Source: CAXBCP01 sp047638395 (GTDB lineage: Bacteria > Pseudomonadota > Alphaproteobacteria > MPNO01 > UBA830). Taken from it: 64,000 nt of DNA. Within the stretch, counting starts at the first letter, position 1, and the number at the start of each line of letters is the position of its first letter. The stretch spans positions 1-64,000 of the forward strand of contig JBLIMV010000018.1 of assembly GCA_047638395.1 (NCBI GenBank). Reading direction: 5' to 3'. The notes under the pieces were generated by a model. That model saw nothing but the letters and a program-made list of their open reading frames with translations, had not been told where the DNA came from and made no database searches. Shown here piece by piece: positions 8,254 through 16,261 of the stretch. Position numbers and translations under genes: made by a program.

Positions 8254-8289
8254 TAAAAAAAGCCCCGGATAATATCCGGGGCTTTTTTC
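8254..8289. terminator. Bidirectional terminator between bamE and hppA
   Basis: AAAAAAAGCCCCGGAT (8254-8269) pairs with ATCCGGGGCTTTTTT, leaving a four-base loop (AATA region). A and T runs on both sides let it end transcription from both convergent genes. Confidence 0.95.
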
Positions 8290-8316
8290 GTATGGGCTAG
8301 GCCCGGTGTTTGCAGA

Positions 8317-10425
8317 TCACGCTCCGCCGATAACCGCCAGCAGAAGGATCGAGACGATATTGACGATCTTGATCATCGGGTTCACCGCGGGACCGGCCGT
8401 GTCCTTGTAGGGATCGCCGACCGTATCACCGGTGACGGACGCGGCATGGGCATCGGAGCCCTTACCACCGTGGTGTCCGTCTTCGATGTACTTTTTGGCG
8501 TTATCCCAGGCGCCGCCGCCTGCCGTCATCGACAGGGCAACAAACAAACCGGTCACGATGGTACCGAGCATCAGAGCACCCAGTGTGGTCAGCGCCGCAG
8601 CCTGTCCACCGATCTGATTGATCACGACGTAGACCACGATCGGGGCCAACACCGGGAGCAACGACGGTACGATCATTTCCTTGATCGCCGCCTTGGTCAG
8701 CAGATCGACCGCACGACCGTATTCCGGCCGTGTCGTGCCTTCCATAATCCCCGGGATTTCCTTGAACTGGCGACGCACTTCGACGACAACCGCGGACGCA
8801 CAGCGTCCGACAGCCATCATGCTCAGCGAACCGAACAGATAGGGAAGCATGCCGCCGATGAACAGCCCGATGACCACATAGGGGTCCTGGAGGCTGAACG
8901 TCACTTTGGATGCGACTTCGGGGACATAGTACTTCATGTCCTCTGTAAACGCCGCAAACAGCACCAGTGCCGCCAGAGCAGCCGAACCAATGGCATAACC
9001 CTTGGTGACGGCCTTCGTGGTGTTACCAACCGCGTCGAGCGCATCCGTATAGTTACGGACTTCCTCAGGCAGATCGGCCATTTCGGCAATGCCGCCGGCA
9101 TTGTCGGTAACGGGGCCGTAGGCATCGAGTGCCACGACCATACCGGCAAGCGCCAGCATTGTGGTCGCCGCAATGGCGATGCCGTAGAGGCCGGCCGCAA
9201 AGAACGCAACCAGGATACCGGCGGAGATAACGATCACCGGCAGTGCCGTCGCTTCCATGGAGACCGCGAGGCCCTGGATGACGTTGGTCGCATGTCCGGT
9301 TTCGGACGCTTTGGCCACGCTCTTGACCGGACGATACTGGGTACCGGTGTAATACTCGGTAATCCAGATGATCAGCCCGGTAACGACCAGACCGACAAGA
9401 CCGCAATACAGCAACTCGCGTGCCTGGATTGAGCCATCGGTCATCGCGATCTCGGCAGAGAAACTGCCGAAGAGCATGTAGATCGTGCCTGCGATCAGAA
9501 TTGCCGAAGCAATCGCCGATGCAATGAAGCCCTTATAGAGAGCGCCCATGACGTTGTTGCTGCTGCCGAGACGTACGAAGAACGTTCCGAACACCGAGCC
9601 GATGATGCAGACACCACCGATAAGCAGCGGCAGAAGCAGCATCGTTTCCTGCATCGCACCGGAGAAGAAAACCGCACCGACAAGCATCGTCGCAACGATG
9701 GTCACCGCATAGGTCTCGAAAAGGTCGGCCGCCATGCCGGCGCAATCGCCAACATTGTCGCCAACGTTATCGGCAATCACCGCAGCGTTGCGGGGATCGT
9801 CCTCAGGGATACCGGCTTCGATCTTACCGACAACGTCAGCACCGACATCCGCACCCTTGGTGAAGATGCCGCCGCCGAGGCGGGCAAAGATCGAGATAAG
9901 CGACGCGCCGAAGCCGAGCGCAACAAGCGCTTCGAGAATGTGACGCAGGCCAGCTGCTTCAGCCGGGTTATACATTTCCCGAAGGAAGAGATAGTAGCCC
10001 GTAACACCAAGCAGTCCGAGCCCGACGACCAGCATGCCTGTCACGGCACCTGACTTGAACGCTACGGTCAGAGCCGGCTGAAGCCCGCCTGTCCGTGCCG
10101 CGTCTGCCGTCCGAACGTTGGCGCGAACAGAGATGTACATGCCGATGTAACCGGCAACCCCTGAAAGCACAGCACCGATCACAAAGCCACCTGTCGGGAG
10201 AGCCCCGAGCAGCGCGTAAAGGATGACCGCCACAACAACGCCAACAGCGCCGATGGTCATATATTGACGGTTAAGATATGCCGCCGCGCCTTCCTGAATG
10301 GCGCCGGCAATTTCCTGCATCTTCTCGTTACCGGCTGAGGCCGACAGAACCGACCGACTGGCGTAGAGACCGTACAGGATCGCAAGAACGCCACATGCGA
10401 TCACGATCCAATAAGCTTGAGACAT
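8317..10425 (-). CDS. hppA: Membrane-bound proton-pumping pyrophosphatase, K+-independent type
   Basis: 702 residues, about 16 membrane helices. It hydrolyses PPi in the cytoplasm and pumps H+ across the inner membrane. Active-site motifs are present: DVGADVVGKIEAGIPEDDPR, DNVGDNVGDCAGMAADLFE and the C-terminal GDTVGDPYKDTAGPA. The segment GNTTKAVTKGYAIGSAAL carries Lys and Thr at the positions that separate the K+-independent group (K..T) from the K+-dependent group (A..G/A), so this pump should not need potassium. It is a single gene, 172 bases downstream of an MFS gene on the same strand. Confidence 0.97.
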   Translation of the reverse strand: MSQAYWIVIACGVLAILYGLYASRSVLSASAGNEKMQEIAGAIQEGAAAYLNRQYMTIGAVGVVVAVILYALLGALPTGGFVIGAVLSGVAGYIGMYISVRANVRTADAARTGGLQPALTVAFKSGAVTGMLVVGLGLLGVTGYYLFLREMYNPAEAAGLRHILEALVALGFGASLISIFARLGGGIFTKGADVGADVVGKIEAGIPEDDPRNAAVIADNVGDNVGDCAGMAADLFETYAVTIVATMLVGAVFFSGAMQETMLLLPLLIGGVCIIGSVFGTFFVRLGSSNNVMGALYKGFIASAIASAILIAGTIYMLFGSFSAEIAMTDGSIQARELLYCGLVGLVVTGLIIWITEYYTGTQYRPVKSVAKASETGHATNVIQGLAVSMEATALPVIVISAGILVAFFAAGLYGIAIAATTMLALAGMVVALDAYGPVTDNAGGIAEMADLPEEVRNYTDALDAVGNTTKAVTKGYAIGSAALAALVLFAAFTEDMKYYVPEVASKVTFSLQDPYVVIGLFIGGMLPYLFGSLSMMAVGRCASAVVVEVRRQFKEIPGIMEGTTRPEYGRAVDLLTKAAIKEMIVPSLLPVLAPIVVYVVINQIGGQAAALTTLGALMLGTIVTGLFVALSMTAGGGAWDNAKKYIEDGHHGGKGSDAHAASVTGDTVGDPYKDTAGPAVNPMIKIVNIVSILLLAVIGGA

Positions 10426-10597
10426 CTTCTAATTCCTTGTTTTGTCCGGGACTGCGACCCCGCGACAGCACGATTGTGCTATCAGCCCAAGGGGCTCGCT
10501 AAAAACGCCGGGAACATGACAGAAGAAGGGATTCAAGGCAATACCGCGCTCGGTTCCAAAGGAGTGCAATTTCAACAGCGCCCCCGCACAGCAACCG

Positions 10598-11800
10598 TCA
10601 AGCCGCGGATTTTTCCGTTGCCGCTTTACGGCCACTGTAACGGAGCCACAGGGTTGTCGCGAAAACGATCACGACGAGCGGCGCCATCACCAGGTTCACA
10701 GCGTCCCAGCCAACAGAGTGCTGAACCGCACCGGAGGTGACCGCGCCAATCGAAATCGTTCCCCAGATGAAGAAATCATTCAGTCCCTGAACCTTCGCCT
10801 TTTCTTCCGGCGTATAGGTCTGGGTCAGCAACGTGGTCCCACCGGTGAACAGGAAGTTCCAGCCGATCCCGACAAGAACCAGGCCCGACAGGAAGTTCAT
10901 AAACCCGATTCCGGAAAGATGAATGACGATACTGGCACCGCACAGGATTGAGCCCGCAATCAGAATATTGTTAACACCGAACCGGTTGATCAAATGGCCG
11001 GTAACGAATGCAGGCGCATACATTCCGAGAATATGCGCCTGGATGACGTAGGAAGAATCAGAAAACGTGAATCCGCATACGCCCATTGCAATCGGTGTCA
11101 CCGTCATCAGGAACGACATTACAAGATAGCCGAATGTCGCCGCACAGACGGCGATGATGAACTTGGGTTGCCGGGCGATCACCGACAGCGGGCGCCCTCC
11201 CCCGGCCTTGCGCTGCTCTGCGGTCGGGGCAGGTATATCGATAAAACTCACGACACAACCGACCAGCAAATAGACGACGATCAAAGCGAGATAGACCCCG
11301 GCAAACTGAACAGCCATCAGATCGGCGGTGTTACGCGCCAGCGTCGGGCCGAGAAGTGCAGCCACGATACTGCCCGCCAGGACGAACGAAATCGCCTTGC
11401 TGCGGTATGCGGCCGTCGACACGTCAGCGGCGGCAAAGCGGAAATAATGACAAAACCCGTTGAAGCTTCCCGTCAAAAGCGAGGCGACACAAAAAAGCGT
11501 AAAATCACCCTGCGTAATGGCATAGGCACCAAGCGCGCCGCCGCAGGCACCAATCCCGGCACCGGTGATGAAACCGACCTTCCGACCGAACCGTCCCATA
11601 TAAAGTGAGGCGGGAATGGTCGTGAGGGCCATAGCGACGAATTGCAAGGCTAGCGGCAATGTTGCCAGCGACTTATCGTCCGTGAGCAAAATTCCGCCGA
11701 CAATCGGCGCGGTCGATATAATCGCGGACGTCGATGTCATGAAAAGAGCCTGACACGACGCAAGCAGGAATACGTTCCTGCGAACAGATGATGTTGTCAT
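10598..11800 (-). CDS. MFS transporter, substrate unknown
   Basis: 400 residues with about 12 predicted membrane helices. The loop 2-3 signature is recognisable as LYMGRFGRKVGFITGAGIG, and a central charged loop (APTAEQRKAGGGRPL) separates two six-helix halves. MFS permeases exchange or cotransport small molecules. Nothing in the sequence or neighbours reveals the substrate. It starts 65 bases from the small secreted protein gene and may share a promoter region with it. Confidence 0.88.
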   Translation of the reverse strand: MTTSSVRRNVFLLASCQALFMTSTSAIISTAPIVGGILLTDDKSLATLPLALQFVAMALTTIPASLYMGRFGRKVGFITGAGIGACGGALGAYAITQGDFTLFCVASLLTGSFNGFCHYFRFAAADVSTAAYRSKAISFVLAGSIVAALLGPTLARNTADLMAVQFAGVYLALIVVYLLVGCVVSFIDIPAPTAEQRKAGGGRPLSVIARQPKFIIAVCAATFGYLVMSFLMTVTPIAMGVCGFTFSDSSYVIQAHILGMYAPAFVTGHLINRFGVNNILIAGSILCGASIVIHLSGIGFMNFLSGLVLVGIGWNFLFTGGTTLLTQTYTPEEKAKVQGLNDFFIWGTISIGAVTSGAVQHSVGWDAVNLVMAPLVVIVFATTLWLRYSGRKAATEKSAA

Positions 11801-11864
11801 GGCCGGATACTTACGCCAGATGCCGACGCTTACAAATTCAAAATTTGCAGGGCTGGGTCACGAT

Positions 11865-12296
11865 TTAGGGTGTCGGGCCGTGATAAACCTGCTGCACGAT
11901 GACGGATGCCACCTTTTCCGGCCCAACAGATCGAGTCGTTATGTCCATAATTTTTGCTTTGATGAGAGACGTGCTGGGAATAAGCGGCGCCTGCTGGCGA
12001 TAGGCAATCAGCCGGAACAGCAGATCATAGGTCTTGCTCCGGATCACGGGAATGCGGCTACGCACAAAATCCCGCTCTCCCTCATCGGCGAGTTCGAGTG
12101 CCACGACCAGCGTGAACTGCCAATTTTTATCCTTCCTGGGCGTCATGGGGATATTAAACGGCTGCAAGGATACGAACTGGTTTGCCGACAGACGCGCTTT
12201 ACCACCGCCCGCCGCAGCAAGCTCCCCGGCCCCGGATACCGCGACCGCCAAGCACACAGCGATGGCGCTAAAAACCGTCTTGAAAGACCCAAACAT
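11865..12296 (-). CDS. Secreted FliL-like protein
   Basis: About 143 residues. A signal peptide (FKTVFSAIAVCLAVAVSGAG) leads to a periplasmic domain whose pattern resembles FliL: FVSLQPFNIPM, WQFTLVVALELADEGERDFVRSRIPVIRSKTYDLLFRLI, and KIMDITTRSVGPEKVASVIVQQV, here in parts. FliL itself is a single-pass protein that supports the stator at the flagellar motor. Here the hydrophobic N-terminus may be cleaved. The start at 12296 has GGAG seven bases upstream. It sits between thiL and an MFS gene, not in a flagellar cluster, although motAB are in the same window. The FliL relation is a tentative recognition. Confidence 0.55.
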   Translation of the reverse strand: MFGSFKTVFSAIAVCLAVAVSGAGELAAAGGGKARLSANQFVSLQPFNIPMTPRKDKNWQFTLVVALELADEGERDFVRSRIPVIRSKTYDLLFRLIAYRQQAPLIPSTSLIKAKIMDITTRSVGPEKVASVIVQQVYHGPTP

Positions 12297-12360
12297 TATA
12301 CTGCTCCACATTTCCGGCGGCCAGTATCGCCCGGGAACGGAAACAGACGGTTAATCCAAC

Positions 12361-13350
12361 TCAGAAGTGCCGATACCCAGTCATTTGCGGCGTAACATCG
12401 TGTCCATCGCGGTCCCGGACCGTCACGATTGCCGCCCCGTCTGCCAGCTGCCCAATTTCCGTAATCCGGGTCCCCGCCATATCCGCTGCTGTGCGGGCAG
12501 CATCGACCAGTTCCGGAGAAACCGTGAACACAAGCTCGTAATCGTCACCCGACGTCAAAAGCCCCAGGATGTCATTTTCCACATCACCAATAACGGAGCG
12601 GGCAGCATCCGATATCGGCACCGTCGAGATATCGAGGGTCGCCGCCACAGCGGACGCCGTGCAGATATGCCCAAGGTCAGCCAGTAGACCGTCAGAGACA
12701 TCAGCCATAGCGCTGGCAATGCCGCGCAGGCACGTGCCGAGCGACACCCGTGGGTCGGGACTCTGGTAGCGTTGCACCAGCGGGTCTTCGCCACCTCCCC
12801 CATCGCGCAGACGCGGAAGTCCCAACCCGGCATCTCCAATCGTGCCGGACACAAAAACCAGATCGCCGGCCTGTGCAGTGCTCCGGCGAACGGCCTGTCC
12901 GGTTGGCACCTCGCCGAAAATAGTCACCGATAATGAGAGCGGGCCGGGCGTGCGCGTTGTGTCACCGCCGAGCAGATGCAGACCAAACTGCGCCTGATCG
13001 GTCTGTAACCCGGCCGCAAATTTCTCCAGCCACTCGTCGCTGATCTCTGTCGGCAGGGTCAGGTTCAGGAAATAGGCGAACGGCTCCGCCCCCATTGCCG
13101 CCATATCGGAAAGGTTCACCCGCAACAGGCGCCGCGCGATGACGTCCGCCGACTCGATCATGAGGAAATGAACGCCGGCCACCAGCGTATCGGTGGAAAC
13201 GACCGTATCCAGCCCGGGTCTCGACGGAATAACGGCAGCGTCGTCGAGAAGATTGAGCGCACGCTCGTCACCACCCGTCAATGGCGCGAGCAACTTCGCG
13301 ATCAGATCGAATTCGCCCCGCTGTGCGGGATCAGGCGTCACCTGCCCCAT
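12361..13350 (-). CDS. thiL: Thiamine-monophosphate kinase
   Basis: About 329 residues from ATG 13350. ThiL phosphorylates thiamine monophosphate to the active diphosphate with ATP. Marks of the PurM-like fold are GEFDLIAKLLAPL, LLDDAAVIPS, VVSTDTLVAGVHFL, LRVNLSDMAAMGAEP, GLHLLGGDTTRTPGPL, ADVSDGLLADL and LTSGDDYELVF. The frame is open far upstream and would add five NQRTA repeats, but these come from the overlapping nusB repeat, so I reject that start. ATG 13350 has AGGAG directly before it; GTG 13341 has better spacing and is an alternative. The 5' end overlaps nusB by 11-20 bases, suggesting coupling. Confidence 0.92.
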   Translation of the reverse strand: MGQVTPDPAQRGEFDLIAKLLAPLTGGDERALNLLDDAAVIPSRPGLDTVVSTDTLVAGVHFLMIESADVIARRLLRVNLSDMAAMGAEPFAYFLNLTLPTEISDEWLEKFAAGLQTDQAQFGLHLLGGDTTRTPGPLSLSVTIFGEVPTGQAVRRSTAQAGDLVFVSGTIGDAGLGLPRLRDGGGGEDPLVQRYQSPDPRVSLGTCLRGIASAMADVSDGLLADLGHICTASAVAATLDISTVPISDAARSVIGDVENDILGLLTSGDDYELVFTVSPELVDAARTAADMAGTRITEIGQLADGAAIVTVRDRDGHDVTPQMTGYRHF

Positions 13351-13963
13351 CTCCTGGTTTGTCGTTCTCTGGTTCGCCGTTCTCTGGTTCGCCGTTCTCT
13401 GGTTCGCCGTTCTCTGGTTCGCCGTTCTCTGGTTCGCCGACATCTGCCGATTCTGGCGCCGGCTTTGCGTCTCCGAACTCTCCGGGCCTCAGGCTCCGCG
13501 AAATACGGTCGAGCATTCCGTTCACCATGCCGGGTTCCTGACCATCGTAAAAGGCATGAGCAATATCGACATATTCGGTGATGACCACACGGGCCGGTGT
13601 GTCCTTACGGGCCCGAAGTTCGTAGACCCCAGCGCGCAGGATCGCCCGCAGGATGATTTCCACGCGCTCAAAGGTCCATTTGTTGGACAGCGCCGAAGCG
13701 ATGATCTCGTCTATGCCTGGCTGTAGCGCGCCAACGCCACTGACGATCTCCGAGAATAAATTCTTATGCGGCGCAACGTCCTGTTCGGTATCGAAACTGT
13801 CTCCAAGCCGAAAGCGGAGAAATTCCTCAAGGACCTCGTCCCCGGGCGTGCCGGAATGATCGATCTGGTAAAGCGCCTGAACGGCTGCGAGCCGTGCCGC
13901 GCTGCGCCGTGCCGTACCGCCGCCATTGGATTTCTTCGGCGCGCGTTCGGCGGGTTCAGTCAT
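13331..13963 (-). CDS. nusB: Transcription antitermination factor NusB with repeat-containing C-terminal tail
   Basis: 210 residues. The N-terminal 160 residues are a normal NusB: RRSAARLAAVQALYQIDHSG, SALSNKWTFERVEIILRAIL, RAGVYELRARKDTPARVVITEY and FYDGQEPGMVNGMLDRI. NusB with NusE binds boxA RNA and allows rRNA antitermination. The C-terminus is unusual: five GEPEN repeats encoded by a 15-bp tandem repeat, then an acidic end overlapping thiL. The gene overlaps ribH by four bases at its start, as commonly seen in ribH-nusB pairs. Confidence 0.95.
   Translation of the reverse strand: MTEPAERAPKKSNGGGTARRSAARLAAVQALYQIDHSGTPGDEVLEEFLRFRLGDSFDTEQDVAPHKNLFSEIVSGVGALQPGIDEIIASALSNKWTFERVEIILRAILRAGVYELRARKDTPARVVITEYVDIAHAFYDGQEPGMVNGMLDRISRSLRPGEFGDAKPAPESADVGEPENGEPENGEPENGEPENGEPENDKPGDGAGDA
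13364..13438. repeat. Five perfect copies of a 15-bp tandem repeat
   Basis: The + strand unit GTTCTCTGGTTCGCC is repeated five times without mismatch; a worn partial copy precedes it (about 13354-13363). The unit is a multiple of three, so copy number can change without breaking the nusB frame, where it encodes GEPEN. The thiL start is downstream of the repeat, so thiL need not be affected. Confidence 0.97.
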
Positions 13964-14424
13964 CGTGGATACAGATTGAATTTGCGCTTCAGGTCGACCA
14001 TCGCCAGACAGGCCCGCGCAGCAGCCCCGCCCCGATCGTGATTGTCGCGACTGGCCCGTGCCAACGCCTGGTCACCGTTCTCGGTCGTCAGAACCCCATA
14101 GCCCAGTGCGATGCTGTATTTAAGCACCAGGTCGTTCAATCCGCGGGCACTCTCGTTGCAAACATAATCGTAATGCGACGTTTCTCCGCGGATCACACAG
14201 CCAAGCGCAATGTAGCCGTCGAAGCGCTTGCGGTCTGACGGGTATTTGTAGGATTCGATGGCCATGCGGATGGCGCCGGGGAGTTCGAATGTTCCGGGAA
14301 CCTCGAAACGCTCATACGTGGCCCCCACGGCATCGAGCTCTATCAGAACGCTTTCAATCATCCGGTCGGCGATCTCCTTATAGTAAGGAGATTCCACGAT
14401 CATTATGTGCGGTGCATCGGACAT
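13960..14424 (-). CDS. ribH: 6,7-dimethyl-8-ribityllumazine synthase
   Basis: 154 residues, normal length. RibH condenses the RibB product dihydroxybutanone phosphate with the ribitylamino-uracil to lumazine. Recognisable blocks are VGATYERFEVPGTFELPGAIRMA, IALGCVIRGETSHYDYVCNESARG (catalytic His region) and LTTENGDQALARA, here in pieces. It is six bases after ribBX and overlaps nusB by four, in the alphaproteobacterial rib-nusB operon. Confidence 0.96.
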   Translation of the reverse strand: MSDAPHIMIVESPYYKEIADRMIESVLIELDAVGATYERFEVPGTFELPGAIRMAIESYKYPSDRKRFDGYIALGCVIRGETSHYDYVCNESARGLNDLVLKYSIALGYGVLTTENGDQALARASRDNHDRGGAAARACLAMVDLKRKFNLYPR

Positions 14425-14430
14425 TGCGGG

Positions 14431-15660
14431 CTATTCCTCGACCTTCTCAATAGGTCGGCGGCCGACGACCGCCAGCCCAAACCCTTCAATCCCCTTGATC
14501 GCCCGCGCCCGATTGGTGAGCAGAACCATCTCCTTCACGCCGAGATCGGCCAGGATCTGTGCGCCGACGCCAAAATCGCGCAGCGCCGGCGGTGCGGTCT
14601 CGCGGCCTTCCTCGGGCGACACGGCAACTTCCGAAGAAGCGGAGACGGGATCCGTCGGCATGCGGTGACGGGCACGTACCTGATTGGACAGTTTCTCTGC
14701 CCATGGTTCGCGAATAATGACGACCACGCCGCGCCCCTCGGTACCGATGGCCTGCAAGGCGCCTTCCAGTTCGGTCTCGCGGCTGTTCGTCGTGTCATGG
14801 ATCATATCGTCAAGAATATTGACCGCATGCATCCGCACCAGAACGGGCTCGTCCCCGGAAATATCGCCTTTGACGAGCGCGAGATGCTCTGCATCGGACA
14901 CACGGTTGCGGTAAACGATCAGCTTGAAATCGCCACCATGCTTCCGTGCAATACGGGTGGTCATGGAGCGCTCGACAATTGAATCGTTCCGCAGTCGATA
15001 GGCGATCAGGTCCGCAATCGTCGCGACCTTCAGGCCATGAAACTGGGAAAATTTCACCAGATCGGGAAGACGCGCCATTGTGCCGTCTTCGTTCATGATC
15101 TCGCAGATAACGCCGGACGGGTTCAAGCCCGCCAGCCGGGCAAGATCGACTGCCGCTTCGGTGTGGCCGGTCCGCACCAGTGTGCCGCCATCCTGCGCGC
15201 GGAGCGGAAAGACATGTCCGGGTGTGACGATTTCATCCCGGCCATGCGCCGGGTCGATGGCGACGGCGATTGTGCGCGCTCTGTCTGACGCGGAGATACC
15301 GGTCGTCACACCTTCGCGCGCCTCGATTGACGTGGTGAAAGCGGTTTCGAACTGAGAGCGGTTGTCGCTCGACATCAATGAAAGGCCAAGATGATCTACG
15401 CGCTCACCTGTCATCGCAAGACAGATCAGCCCGCGACCATATTTGGCCATGAAGTTAATCGCATCGGGCGTCGCCATCTGGCCGGCGACAATCAGATCGC
15501 CCTCGTTCTCGCGATCTTCATCGTCGACCACGACGACCATTTTGCCGTTGCGAATATCTTCGATGACGTCGGCGATTGGCGACAGGAATTCCGTGAAGTC
15601 TTCCTTCGCTGCTTCGGCGACAGCTTCTTTGCTCACAACCGTAAACTTATTATCAGCCAC
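14431..15660 (-). CDS. ribBX: RibBX: dihydroxybutanone-phosphate synthase fused to a degenerate GTP cyclohydrolase II-like domain
   Basis: About 409 residues from GTG 15660, preceded by AAGGA and located just after the ribE stop; an ATG at 15690 would lie within ribE. The N-terminal ~205 residues are a full RibB: VVVDDEDRENEGDLIVAGQM, GVTTGISASDRARTI, PGHVFPLRAQDGG, HTEAAVDLARLAG. The C-terminal ~190 residues align with RibA, but the three zinc Cys of HSECLTGD...RCDC are replaced (HAVNILDD...TNSRETE); there is no Cys in the segment, and the catalytic stretch has shrunk. So it should make 3,4-dihydroxy-2-butanone 4-phosphate but not open GTP. Such RibBX proteins are known in alphaproteobacteria. 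A separate ribA must exist elsewhere. Confidence 0.92.
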   Translation of the reverse strand: MADNKFTVVSKEAVAEAAKEDFTEFLSPIADVIEDIRNGKMVVVVDDEDRENEGDLIVAGQMATPDAINFMAKYGRGLICLAMTGERVDHLGLSLMSSDNRSQFETAFTTSIEAREGVTTGISASDRARTIAVAIDPAHGRDEIVTPGHVFPLRAQDGGTLVRTGHTEAAVDLARLAGLNPSGVICEIMNEDGTMARLPDLVKFSQFHGLKVATIADLIAYRLRNDSIVERSMTTRIARKHGGDFKLIVYRNRVSDAEHLALVKGDISGDEPVLVRMHAVNILDDMIHDTTNSRETELEGALQAIGTEGRGVVVIIREPWAEKLSNQVRARHRMPTDPVSASSEVAVSPEEGRETAPPALRDFGVGAQILADLGVKEMVLLTNRARAIKGIEGFGLAVVGRRPIEKVEE

Positions 15661-15664
15661 TAAA

Positions 15665-16252
15665 TCAGTCCTTTCCGAGAATACGCGCAACGTAGCGCGC
15701 TATCGTATCTATTTCCATGTTGATCCTGTCACCAACCTTGCGGCTGCCGAAGGTCGTCTCACCCTGCGTATGGCTGATGATGTTTACGCCGAACCGGTTG
15801 CCCTGGACCTCATTCACCGTCAGGGAAACCCCGTCGAGCGAAACCGAGCCCTTCGGCGCGATATACTTGGCAAACGCCTCGGGCGCTTCGAACGTAAAAC
15901 GGACACTGTCGCCTTCGGATTGCATGTCGACGATCATGGCAACGGCGTCCACATGGCCGGAAACGATATGCCCGCCCAGCTCGTCCCCGATGCGCATTGC
16001 GCGTTCAAGGTTTACAGGCGTTCCCACTGCCCAGTCGCCGAGGCCGGTTTTATCGAGTGTCTCCGCGGAGGCTTCTATTGCAAACCAGCCGGGACCTTTT
16101 TCGATCACGGTCAAGCAGGGGCCGGAACAGGCGATCGATGCGCCGATATCGACGTCGTCCATATCATAGGACGTCTCGATCTCGATCCTTGTATCGCCGC
16201 GTTTTTCAATCGCCCGGATTTTTCCGAGGTCGGTGACAATTCCTGTGAACAT
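15665..16252 (-). CDS. ribE: Riboflavin synthase alpha chain
   Basis: 195 residues. Two similar beta-barrel halves typical of riboflavin synthase: first half MFTGIVTDLGKIRAIEKRGD, ISIACSGPCLTVI-like DIGASIACSGPCLTVIEKG and second half MIVDMQSEGDSVRFTFEAP, KGSVSLDGVSLTVNEVQ. It joins two lumazines into riboflavin plus ribitylamino-uracil. It is nine bases after ribD and immediately before ribBX. No FMN riboswitch is seen before it; the genes sit inside a longer run from nrdR. Confidence 0.96.
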   Translation of the reverse strand: MFTGIVTDLGKIRAIEKRGDTRIEIETSYDMDDVDIGASIACSGPCLTVIEKGPGWFAIEASAETLDKTGLGDWAVGTPVNLERAMRIGDELGGHIVSGHVDAVAMIVDMQSEGDSVRFTFEAPEAFAKYIAPKGSVSLDGVSLTVNEVQGNRFGVNIISHTQGETTFGSRKVGDRINMEIDTIARYVARILGKD

Positions 16253-16261
16253 GGTTTTCCT

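Noticed and set aside
13364..13438. CRISPR-like array
   Set aside because: The unit is only 15 bp with no spacers and lies inside nusB; it is a coding tandem repeat.
13351..13443. Longer ThiL start giving five NQRTA repeats
   Set aside because: This extension is the nusB repeat read in another frame; ThiL homologues begin near GEFDLI and an AGGAG site lies at the shorter start.
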